The notes under the pieces: model-generated
Told to the model about the DNA's origin: nothing
The model's database searches: none
Seen by the model: the letters and a program-made list of their open reading frames with translations, nothing else
DNA from: Streptomyces sp. XM4193
GTDB taxonomy: Bacteria; Actinomycetota; Actinomycetes; Streptomycetales; Streptomycetaceae
Assembly (NCBI RefSeq): GCF_023072595.1
Contig: NZ_JALLGK010000005.1
Coordinates: 248,001-312,000, forward strand
Length of the DNA: 64,000 nt
Direction of reading: 5' to 3'
Shown: positions 57,053 to 64,000 of the stretch, piece by piece
Position numbering within the stretch: the stretch's first letter is position 1
Layout of the letters: the number at the start of each line of letters is the position of its first letter
Position numbers and translations under genes: made by a program

Positions 57053-58090
57053 ATGGCGGCGACACTCGCCGACGTGGCGGCACGGGCCGGGGTTTCCACG
57101 GCCACGGTCTCGCGCGTGCTGCGCGGGAACTACCCGGTGGCGGAGGCCACCCGCTCGCGGGTGCGCCGCGCGGTCGCCGAACTGGACTACGTCGTCAACG
57201 GCCCGGCCAGCGCGCTCGCGGCGGCCAGCTCCGACCTGGTCGGCGTGCTGGTCCACGACATCGCCGACCCCTACTTCGGAATCCTGGCGGGCGCCGTCCA
57301 GGAGTCGCTGGGCGAACCGGGCGCCGACGGCGGCCGGTTGGCGGTCGTCTGCGGCACCCGCTCCTCCCACGAACGCGAACTCGCCTGCCTCACCATGCTG
57401 CTGCGCCAGCGCGCGGCCGCCGTGGTGATCACCGGCAGCGCCCGGGACGACGCCGAAGCGGTGCGCGCCGTCACCACCCGGCTGCGCCGGCTCACCGAGG
57501 CGGGCACCAGGGTGGTGCTCTGCGGACGACCGCCGCTGCCCGAGGACATCGGCGCCGGCACGCTGACCTTCGACAACCGCGGCGGCGCCCGCAAGCTCAC
57601 CGAGCATCTGCTCCACCTCGGCCACCGACGGATCGGATACCTGGCCGGGCCCCGCGGGCGTTCCACCAGCCGCCACCGGCTGGAGGGCCACCAGGAGGCG
57701 CTGGCCGCCCGCGGCGACGCCGACGGGCCGGTGGTGCACGTCTCCTTCGACCGGGCCGCCGGATACGACGGCGCCCGCGCGCTGCTCCAGAAGGAGCCCC
57801 GGCTGACCGCGGTGGTGTGCGCCAACGACAGTGTGGCGCTGGGCGCCTGCGCCGCGCTGCGCGACCTCGGGCTCCAGGTGCCCCGCGACGTGTCGGTGAC
57901 CGGGTTCGTCGACCTCCCCTTCAGCGGCGACGCCATGCCTCCGCTGACCACCGCGCGACTGCCGCTGCAGGAGGCCGGCGCACGGGCCGGCCGGATCGCG
58001 ACAGGCGCGGAGGAACCGCCGCCCGGCGGCCTGGCCAGCGTCTCGGCCGAGCTGATCGTCCGTTCCTCCACCGCGCCACCGCCCTCCTGA
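57053..58090 (+). CDS. LacI-family transcriptional regulator
   Basis: This 345-residue protein has the classic N-terminal helix-turn-helix and hinge: TLADVAARAGVSTATVSRVLRGNYPVAEATRSRVRRAVAELDY. The periplasmic-binding-like sensor domain follows, with DIADPYFGILAGAV, GHRRIGYLAGP and VCANDSVALGACAALRDLGLQVPRDVSVTGF. It is divergent from the Gfo/Idh/MocA operon with a palindromic operator between, so local repression by a sugar-responsive LacI is likely. Confidence 0.95.
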   Translation: MAATLADVAARAGVSTATVSRVLRGNYPVAEATRSRVRRAVAELDYVVNGPASALAAASSDLVGVLVHDIADPYFGILAGAVQESLGEPGADGGRLAVVCGTRSSHERELACLTMLLRQRAAAVVITGSARDDAEAVRAVTTRLRRLTEAGTRVVLCGRPPLPEDIGAGTLTFDNRGGARKLTEHLLHLGHRRIGYLAGPRGRSTSRHRLEGHQEALAARGDADGPVVHVSFDRAAGYDGARALLQKEPRLTAVVCANDSVALGACAALRDLGLQVPRDVSVTGFVDLPFSGDAMPPLTTARLPLQEAGARAGRIATGAEEPPPGGLASVSAELIVRSSTAPPPS

Positions 58091-58231
58091 AGACACCCTT
58101 CCCGCACCCGGTGCCGACCGACTCGGCACGCCGCCGGCCGCGGGCCCCGCGGCGCGGACGGACGGGAGGCACCACGTCCGTACGCGCCGTCCAGCGCCCG
58201 CGCCGCGAGGGCCCGCGCCGCGAGGAAGCCG

Positions 58232-58271
58232 CCGCTGTCCGCGCGCCGGTGAACTCGCGCGCGGACAGCGG
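58232..58271. terminator. Bidirectional terminator
   Basis: CCGCTGTCCGCGCG (58232-58245) pairs perfectly with CGCGCGGACAGCGG (58258-58271) between the convergent LacI and secreted multidomain genes. Confidence 0.82.
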
Positions 58272-58291
58272 GGGTTGCGGCCGGTCGAGCG

Positions 58292-61200
58292 TCAGCCGAG
58301 ATCCCTGACCTGGATGTTGCGGAACCACACGTCCGAACCGGTGTGGTGGTTCTGGAGCCCGATGCGACCGGAGCTGAGGTCCCGGTCCGGGTCGGCGCCC
58401 TTGCTGTCGTAGTCGTTGATCAGGACCTCGTTGAGGTACACCTTCACCCGCTGGTCCTCCACCACGATCTCGTAGGAGTTCCACTCGCCCGGCGGGTTGA
58501 GCGCCTTGTCCCGGGCCTCGATGTCGGCGCCCTGGAAGTTGTAGATCGCGCCGGTGGTGCGCTCCGGCTCGTCGGTGGCGTCGATCTGCACCTCGAAGCC
58601 CTTGTTGCGCGCCTCGGCGTCGCCCTCGGGGTCCGGCAGGCCCAGATGCACCCCGGAGTTGTCGTCACCGCCCATCTTCCAGTCCAACTTCAGGCTGTAG
58701 TCGGTCAGTTCGTCGGGATGGGTGGTCAGGCCGAGGCCGCCGACGGAGCGGATGGTGCAGTCGGCCTGGGTGATGAAGTCGCCGGGGCCCGCCTTCTCCC
58801 AGTCGGCGAAGCTCTCCTCGGTGCCGTCGAAGAGCATCCGGTAGCCCTCCTCGGGCTTCGCGGGGGTGCAGGCTTCTCGCTGGAGCCGCAGATGGTCCCA
58901 GTTGACATGCCGGTCGTCGTCCTCGCCGGCCGAGACCGTGATGGTGTTCTCGCCTTCCTTCAGGTCCAGTTGCTCGACGTGGTCGGCCCAGCGGTTCCAG
59001 ACCTCGGTGGTCTTCATCTCGATCTGGCCCTTGTCCTCGCCGTTGACGTCCAGCGAGATCGTCTTGGTGCCGACGTAGGGGTTGGGGCCGTTGGCGTAGC
59101 GCAGGACCACCGGCTGGGTGCCGGCCCGTTCGGCGTCGACAGTCCAGGTGACCGAGGAGCCGATCTTGTCGAAGCCGTCGACGAAGCCCTCACCGGTGTG
59201 GTGCGCGTGCTCGTTGTCGATGTCGGCCTCACCTCCGAGCAGGGCCTCCTCGGCCTCGTAGAGACCGATCGGGTTGGGCGGTTCGGTGTAGTCGGGGATG
59301 TTGTGCACCGTGTACCAGGCCTCGGTGCTCCACAGCGCGGTGCCGTCGGCCGCGGCGAACGGCCGCGGGGAGCGTACGTGCGCAACCCGGTCCTCGCGCA
59401 GCCCGTCGATCTTCAGGCTCACCGTGGTGCCGTCGTCCGAGACCGTCGCGCCGCTGACCCGCAGCGTCTCCTGGTTGCGCTTGGGGCCGCCGTACTGGGA
59501 GGTGGGGTTGTAGGACCACTGCTGGACCTCGTACCGCTCGGCGAGGTTCTCGATCACCTCCTCGGAGACCGGCTTGGTGTACGTCAGGTCGAAGCCGGAG
59601 GAGGTCACCTCCATCGAGTGGATGTCCATCGCGTCCTCGGAGGTCTGCTTCAACTTCTGGAGCCCGTAGGGCAGTTTGCCCGGCTGCTCCCAGTTGCCGC
59701 CGCCACCGATGCCGCCGACGTAGAACGCGCCGTCCGGCCCGAGCGCCAGCCGGCTCACCCCGGACTCCAGGCCCTGGGTCATCCGGAAGACGGCTCCCTG
59801 CTTCTTCCCGTCGACCTCCTCCAGGTACGCACGCTGGAGACCGCCGTAGGTGACGTCGCCGAAGACCATCTGGCCCTTGAAGGGGCCCTTCTCCATCAGC
59901 ACGGGATTGGTCGGGGAGTTGGAGATCTCGCCGTGCGGCAGCCAGAGCACCGGATCGGTGACGGGCTGGTCGTCGAAGGGACCGGCCGGGGTGGTGTGGT
60001 GGTTGTAGAAGCCGTCCTTCTTGATCTCCACCATCTTCGAGGACGGCAACCAGTCGCCCTGGTTGTCCATCACGAAGACCCCGTTGTCCGGCCCCCAGCC
60101 GATGCCGTTGGGGGTGCGCAGACCGCCGGCGACGTACTCGACCTCGCCGCTCTTCTTGTCGATCTTGATCGAGGTGCCGCGGTTCTCCACGTGCTGGGGG
60201 ACGGTGGTCCTGCCGCCGGGCGTGATGGCGACCGAGAGGTTCAGGTAGTAGTGGGTCTCGTCGGCCAGCAGTCCGAAGCCGAACTCGTGGTACGTACCGC
60301 CGCTCGGCCAGGTGGCGATGGCCTCGGTGTCCTCGTAGAAGCCGTCGCCGTCGGCGTCCACCAACCTGCTGAGCTGGTGCTTCTCGGCGACGATGACCTC
60401 GCCGTCCTCCACCAGTACGCCCTGCGGCTCGTTCATGTCCTCGGCGACCACCTTGGTGGTGATCTTCTCGGGGTCGGCGTCGTCACCGACCGTTCCCTCG
60501 ACGATCTCCACCGCGCCGTCGAAGCTCTCGCGCCCCGCCCAGGTGGTCAGCACCATCCGGTCGTCGTCGAACCAGTCCATCCCGGTGACCTTCGGCTCGA
60601 AGCCGTCGGGGCGGAGGTCGGTCAGGGTGAAGTCCGGGTGCAGCTCGGCCAGCGGTGCGCCGTCGCCGGGGCTCTGGTCGCCGTCCACACACGACTTCAC
60701 GCCCGGGGAGGTGACCCGGGTGACGCCCGAGTCCGTGGTCAGCGCGGACTCGGGAACGAGGGAGAAACCGTCCTCGCCCGGCGGGCTCCACTCCAGCCGC
60801 AGCTCCTTGCCGTGCGCGCCCTGGAAGTAGTCGACCCGCAACGCGTGCGCGCCCTCGGTGAGTTCGGCGGTGCCGTCGGCCGGTGTCGGCGGCTGGCGCT
60901 GGTCGTTCTCGATGATCTGGTCGCCGTTGAGGTAGAGGCGCGAGCCGTCGTCGCTGATGATCCGGAAGTCGTAGCTGCCGTCCTCGGGGACGTGGATGTT
61001 GGCGATGACGTGCGCCATGAAGTTGTTGGCGATGCCGCCGAAGTCGTCGTCGGTCTTCCAGTCGACGGTCTTGCGCAGCACGTCGATGTTGGGGGTCTGG
61101 CCCTCGGTCAGGGTGCAGATCTTCTGCGGCTCGAAACCGACGTCGAAGGCGCGCAGCGTCACCCCTGGCTCCTGGGGCGGCAGTTCGTCGTCGGGCGCGG

Positions 61201-61318
61201 CGGCGACCGCCGTGCCCAGCGGGATGGTCAGGGCGGCGACCAGGGCGAGCCCCAGAGTCGTCGCCGGATATCGGCGTGATCGGCGTGGCCGGTGTGACCT
61301 GCGTGGTCCTGGCAGCAT
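58292..61318 (-). CDS. Secreted PA14 / beta-propeller / CBM / DUF1080 multidomain protein
   Basis: This 1008-residue protein is exported: RRSRRYPATTLGLALVAALTIPLGTAVAAAP is the signal region. In order it has a PA14 domain (about 45-195, with VPEDGSYDFRIISDDGSRLYLNG); a sorbosone/glucose-dehydrogenase-like propeller (about 230-640, with NEPQGVLVEDGEVIVAEKHQLSRLVDADGDG and LRTPNGIGWGPDNGVFV); a CBM6/35-like domain (about 680-810, starting GLYEAEEALLGGEA); and a DUF1080 domain (about 825-1008, with YRMLFDGTEESFADW and NSGVHLGLPDPEGD). DUF1080 members hydrolyse 3-keto-disaccharides or -glycosides. It probably attacks an extracellular glycoside; the nearby oxidoreductase operon would take the product. 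GAGGGAG precedes the ATG. Confidence 0.85.
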   Translation of the reverse strand: MLPGPRRSHRPRRSRRYPATTLGLALVAALTIPLGTAVAAAPDDELPPQEPGVTLRAFDVGFEPQKICTLTEGQTPNIDVLRKTVDWKTDDDFGGIANNFMAHVIANIHVPEDGSYDFRIISDDGSRLYLNGDQIIENDQRQPPTPADGTAELTEGAHALRVDYFQGAHGKELRLEWSPPGEDGFSLVPESALTTDSGVTRVTSPGVKSCVDGDQSPGDGAPLAELHPDFTLTDLRPDGFEPKVTGMDWFDDDRMVLTTWAGRESFDGAVEIVEGTVGDDADPEKITTKVVAEDMNEPQGVLVEDGEVIVAEKHQLSRLVDADGDGFYEDTEAIATWPSGGTYHEFGFGLLADETHYYLNLSVAITPGGRTTVPQHVENRGTSIKIDKKSGEVEYVAGGLRTPNGIGWGPDNGVFVMDNQGDWLPSSKMVEIKKDGFYNHHTTPAGPFDDQPVTDPVLWLPHGEISNSPTNPVLMEKGPFKGQMVFGDVTYGGLQRAYLEEVDGKKQGAVFRMTQGLESGVSRLALGPDGAFYVGGIGGGGNWEQPGKLPYGLQKLKQTSEDAMDIHSMEVTSSGFDLTYTKPVSEEVIENLAERYEVQQWSYNPTSQYGGPKRNQETLRVSGATVSDDGTTVSLKIDGLREDRVAHVRSPRPFAAADGTALWSTEAWYTVHNIPDYTEPPNPIGLYEAEEALLGGEADIDNEHAHHTGEGFVDGFDKIGSSVTWTVDAERAGTQPVVLRYANGPNPYVGTKTISLDVNGEDKGQIEMKTTEVWNRWADHVEQLDLKEGENTITVSAGEDDDRHVNWDHLRLQREACTPAKPEEGYRMLFDGTEESFADWEKAGPGDFITQADCTIRSVGGLGLTTHPDELTDYSLKLDWKMGGDDNSGVHLGLPDPEGDAEARNKGFEVQIDATDEPERTTGAIYNFQGADIEARDKALNPPGEWNSYEIVVEDQRVKVYLNEVLINDYDSKGADPDRDLSSGRIGLQNHHTGSDVWFRNIQVRDLG

Positions 61319-61840
61319 GCGATGCGACTCCCTCGGTGAGCAGTGATCGGTCTGCGGTCGGTGTCCTGCGGTGTGCGGTGTGCGGTGTGCGGTGTGTGCT
61401 CGTGTGCGGTGCGGTGCGGTCTGTGGTCCGCCGGTTCGCGGTCCGGCGTGTGCGGGTGCGCGGCGGCCCGGGCGGGGGAGCGGGGTGCACGGGCGGGCCT
61501 GAGTGCGGGCAGGGGTGAGCGACCGGGCGCCCGGAGCAGTCCGGCTGCGGAACGGGCGACGGTGAACGGGTCGGTCGGAAACGGCGCCGGGGTCGGCCGG
61601 ACGGGCGTTGCGGGGGCGTGCACCGCGGGGCGGGCGTTGCGGGGTCGGGGCACGGGCGTGTTCGCGGGCCGGCTGCGCGGTGGTGCGCGGGCAGCCGCTC
61701 GTACCGGACGAGAACGTGCGGCAGTTGCTCGTACGGTTGCGCTGTTCGTCTCGGGGGCTGCGGCGCGGTGCGTGTCGCAGTGGCGCCGGTGCGGAGTGCC
61801 GCCGGGCGGTCCGGCGCCGGAGCGGTGTCCCGCGGTGCGG
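61319..61840. other. Long leader/intergenic region with GTGCGGT repeats
   Basis: No gene is supported. Short tandem units GTGTGCG and GTGCG run from about 61364 to 61422, close upstream of the secreted-protein gene. The remainder is G-rich. Its promoter must lie in this region. No LacI-type box was seen. Confidence 0.45.
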
Positions 61841-62590
61841 TCAGACGATCCGGGTGGTGCCTTCCCGGCTGTACTTGTCGAGCCGTCCGCACATCCCCCA
61901 GGCCGGTGCCGGGTCACCGCGGTGGACGGCGGCCGACCTCAGATGGGAGGTGTCGCCGGCGGCGAGTGCGTCGAGGTGTGCGGCGGTACGGGAGACCTCG
62001 GCGGCCGGTCCCTCGGCGAATCGGGCGCGCCAGTCCGGGAGTCGGTCGCGGACGATCCGCAGGGCCGCGTCGTGGAAGTCGGGCAGCGCCGCCGGGTCTT
62101 CCGCGTCGAGTCGGCGGCGCAGTTCGGTGAAGCCGGTGAGGGCGAGGTCGCGGCGGTTCCTGGCGTCGTGCGCCGGGTCCTCGCGACCGAGCGCCGCGGC
62201 GCGTGCGTAGGCGTCCGGGTCGGCCAGCACCTCGCTCGGAAAGGTGAACACCGCGTCGCCGGCCTCCGGCAGGCCGGAGTTCTGCATCAGCACCAGGATG
62301 CGCAGACCGCCGTCGTTGACCAGGCGGTGCACGGTCCCCGGGGTGAACCACACCAGATCGCCCTCGCGCAGCGGCGTCGAGGCGAAACCGCCGGTGGTCA
62401 GGGTCTGCACCGCTCCCCGGCCGCCCACCACGGCGTACGCCTCGGTGCAGGCGAGGTGCATGTGGGGAGTGCCGCCGCACAGGCCGTCGGCGCCGGGTGG
62501 GGCGGGCCAGTCGTAGACCCGCAGCCGGGACAGGCCGATACCGCCCGGCAGCGCTGTGCCGGGGTCGTCCGTTTCGGGGTCGGCGGTCAT
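61841..62590 (-). CDS. Cupin-domain protein
   Basis: This 249-residue protein has one clear cupin barrel (about 35-110): PHMHLACTEAYAVVGGRG supplies H-x-H and E, and GTVHRLVN the last histidine. A helical C-terminal half contains RRDLALTGFTELRRRLDAED. It may be a sugar isomerase, lyase or dioxygenase; the metal site is intact. GGAGGGAG precedes the ATG at 62590. A LacI-type operator about 224 bases upstream ties it to the same regulon as the oxidoreductase operon. Confidence 0.85.
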   Translation of the reverse strand: MTADPETDDPGTALPGGIGLSRLRVYDWPAPPGADGLCGGTPHMHLACTEAYAVVGGRGAVQTLTTGGFASTPLREGDLVWFTPGTVHRLVNDGGLRILVLMQNSGLPEAGDAVFTFPSEVLADPDAYARAAALGREDPAHDARNRRDLALTGFTELRRRLDAEDPAALPDFHDAALRIVRDRLPDWRARFAEGPAAEVSRTAAHLDALAAGDTSHLRSAAVHRGDPAPAWGMCGRLDKYSREGTTRIV

Positions 62591-63076
62591 CTGCGCTCTC
62601 CCTCCGTCGCACTGCCTGTGTCCGCGACGCGCTGTTCCCGGCCGCGATGTCGGTGTCCGGGGCCGTGGCCCGGGGTGCGGGTTACGGCGGGCCGAGGCTG
62701 TGGTGGGGGCGTACGGCGGCGCTTCCGGCGGTGCGCACAGCGCTACCGGTGCACCGGGGGAGGCCGGTGCGGGCTGGCGATGGTGGATGCATGGGGATCC
62801 TCGATCGCTCGTAGAAAGCGTTTACTGTCGAGGAAAGTACGGACGCGCCCCGTCCGTTGTCAATGACACGGACACGCAAGGTTCTGACACGTGCTCAGAA
62901 GTCGCACAAAATCGGTCGCTGCCCGGGCAGTCGCCGTCCGAACGGCCGGTCTCCGGCCGGTCGTTGGCCGGAGGCCGAGGGCGTCGACGGCAGGCGCCCG
63001 CCTGCCCACCCGTCGCCGACCTGCCGGCTCCCGTGCGCCGGCTCCCGTGCGCCGCGGGGGAGCCGACCGCCTGTGC
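62591..63076. other. Intergenic region between LacI and cupin genes
   Basis: No gene is supported. It contains the LacI-type operator at 62814 and, further right, an AT-richer stretch (about 62870-62915, TGACACGGACACGCAAGG and CACAAAATCGG). The right end has short GCCGGTC and CTCCCGTGCGCCGG repeats just downstream of the LacI stop. Confidence 0.45.
62814..62825. promoter_or_regulatory. LacI-type operator upstream of the cupin gene
   Basis: GAAAGCGTTTAC is one base different from the site at 56934, inside the shared string TAGAAAGCGYTTACT. It probably binds one or both of the LacI proteins in this locus. Confidence 0.7.
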
Positions 63077-64000
63077 CTACGCCGTGCGGTGGGGGGTGCG
63101 CGGCGGGCAGGAGGCGCGCAGGATCACCTCGCCCGGTACGCAGATGTCCTCGGTGAGCGGAGTCGACGGGTCGAGCGCGAGGTCCGCACCGCGCCGTCCG
63201 ATCTCGGCGAGCGGGAAGCGCACCGTCGTCAGCTGCGGGGTGACGTCCGCCGCCGTCTCGATGTCGTTGAAGCCGGTGATCGCGACGTCCCGGCCCGGCT
63301 GGATGCCGCTGTCCCGCAGCGCCGTCATCGCGCCGACCGCCATGAAGTCGTTGCCCGCGCAGAGCACGTCGACCTCCTCGATCCGGCCCGACTCGATCAG
63401 CCGCCGCGTCGCCCGGTAGCCGCCGGAGCGGTCGAAGCTGTCGCCCTCCACCAGCGCGATCTCGCCGCCGCCGGTCGCAAGTCCCCTGCGCAGCCCCTCC
63501 GTTCGCTCCGCGACGCTCTCCAGATGGGCGGCGCCGGTGACCACCGCCGCCCGGCGGTAGCCGAGCCTGGCGATCGCGGTGCCGAGGTCCTGGGCGCCGG
63601 TGGAGTTGGCCGGTCGCACCGCGCCGAGGCCGCCCACCGACTGGCTGAGGAAGAGGGTCCGGCCGCCGCCGGCGGTGAACGCCCGCAGCTCCTCCAGGAG
63701 TTCACCGGTGTGTGGGCTTCCCGAGATGCGGCTGCCGCTGATCAGGATGGCCCGCGGCCGCTGCCCCCTGATGGTGCGCACCGAGGTCAGCTCCCGCTCG
63801 CTGTCGCGCGCGGTGATCGCGATGGTGACGATGACCCCGTGGGCGTGCGCCGATTCGGCGACGCCCTCCGCGATGGCCGAGAAGTACGGATCGTCGATGC
63901 TGCTGACGAGGAGCGCGAGCACCGGGGCGCTGCCGCGCGCGATCGCCTGTGCCGAGAGGTCGGTGCGGTAGTTGAGCTCCCGGGCCGCACGGACCACCCG
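63077..64000 (-). CDS. LacI-family transcriptional regulator, 5' end beyond the window
   Basis: The visible 307 codons cover the last residues of the DNA-binding hinge (VVRAARELNYRTDLSAQAIARG) and the whole sensor domain: VSSIDDPYFSAIAEGVAES, LGYRRAAVVTGAAHLESVAERTEGLRRGL, VLCAGNDFMAVGAMTALRDSGIQPGRDVAITGFNDIETAADV. The helix-turn-helix lies right of position 64000. Together with the LacI gene at 57053 it brackets the carbohydrate locus. It is a different paralogue, so two sugar signals may be read. Confidence 0.93.
   Translation of the reverse strand, partial: RVVRAARELNYRTDLSAQAIARGSAPVLALLVSSIDDPYFSAIAEGVAESAHAHGVIVTIAITARDSERELTSVRTIRGQRPRAILISGSRISGSPHTGELLEELRAFTAGGGRTLFLSQSVGGLGAVRPANSTGAQDLGTAIARLGYRRAAVVTGAAHLESVAERTEGLRRGLATGGGEIALVEGDSFDRSGGYRATRRLIESGRIEEVDVLCAGNDFMAVGAMTALRDSGIQPGRDVAITGFNDIETAADVTPQLTTVRFPLAEIGRRGADLALDPSTPLTEDICVPGEVILRASCPPRTPHRTA

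Noticed and set aside
1..64000. tRNA, rRNA, transposase, integrase and prophage genes were looked for.
   Set aside because: No convincing match was seen by eye; a tRNA or ncRNA search program would be needed to exclude small RNA genes.

Overview
The window is chromosomal DNA of a high-GC actinomycete, almost certainly Streptomyces or a close relative. The evidence is very high GC with strong third-position bias, GTG starts and ATGA/GTGA/TGATG gene overlaps, WhiJ-like XRE plus DUF397 regulators, RsbW-like ATP-binding proteins, a large LAL (LuxR) regulator, DUF6271, a type I-E CRISPR repeat of the streptomycete kind and the actinobacterial ribosomal protein bL37. No rRNA, tRNA, transposase or integrase was seen.

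Layout. 0-9 kb: the 3' end of a glucan phosphorylase, a secreted M4 metalloprotease, a TetR/FAD-monooxygenase divergent pair, a GlxA-type AraC regulator, a DJ-1 remnant coupled to a small membrane protein, and an MFS exporter divergent from a TetR gene. 9-13 kb: two overlapping half-ABC exporter genes that look like an asymmetric heterodimer. 13.6-16 kb: a WhiJ-like cluster made of four tiny coupled genes, an XRE regulator and a DUF397 gene. 16.1-24.5 kb: a defence-like block with the bL37 gene at its edge. It holds a type I-E CRISPR array, a membrane pseudokinase, an NLR-like NB-ARC/TPR protein paired with a small helical protein, a CDP-alcohol phosphatidyltransferase and a lone cas6e. 25-33 kb: glgX, an L,D-transpeptidase, an enoyl-CoA hydratase, a secreted FG-GAP protein, an RsbW-like ATPase and a frameshifted glutaminase gene. 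33-38.7 kb: a complete valine (isobutyryl-CoA) degradation operon. 39-45 kb: an RsbW-like protein divergent from a LAL regulator, then a secreted lipase. 45-53 kb: a NagZ-like GH3 enzyme divergent from a five-gene biosynthesis/export operon (PhyH dioxygenase, DUF6271, PLP decarboxylase, GNAT, MFS); each side has a DasR-like operator. 53-64 kb: a carbohydrate locus with two LacI regulators, a Gfo/Idh/MocA - DUF993 - TIM-barrel isomerase operon, a 1008-residue secreted PA14/beta-propeller/CBM/DUF1080 protein and a cupin.

The most interesting system is the pair at 18.6-22.3 kb. The small protein ends, and the NLR-like protein begins, with a related glycine/asparagine-rich motif (RSV-x-V ... N ... 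G-x-I-x-T-G-D). This is the arrangement of amyloid-signalling Bell/NLR pairs, in which an activated NB-ARC protein templates a cell-death effector. It lies between a CRISPR array and the matching crRNA-processing enzyme Cas6e, while no Cascade, cas3, cas1 or cas2 gene is present in the window.

Functions are assigned from sequence motifs and family knowledge only; no database search was run. Start codons were chosen by ribosome binding site, overlap and the expected N-terminus, and are noted where uncertain.
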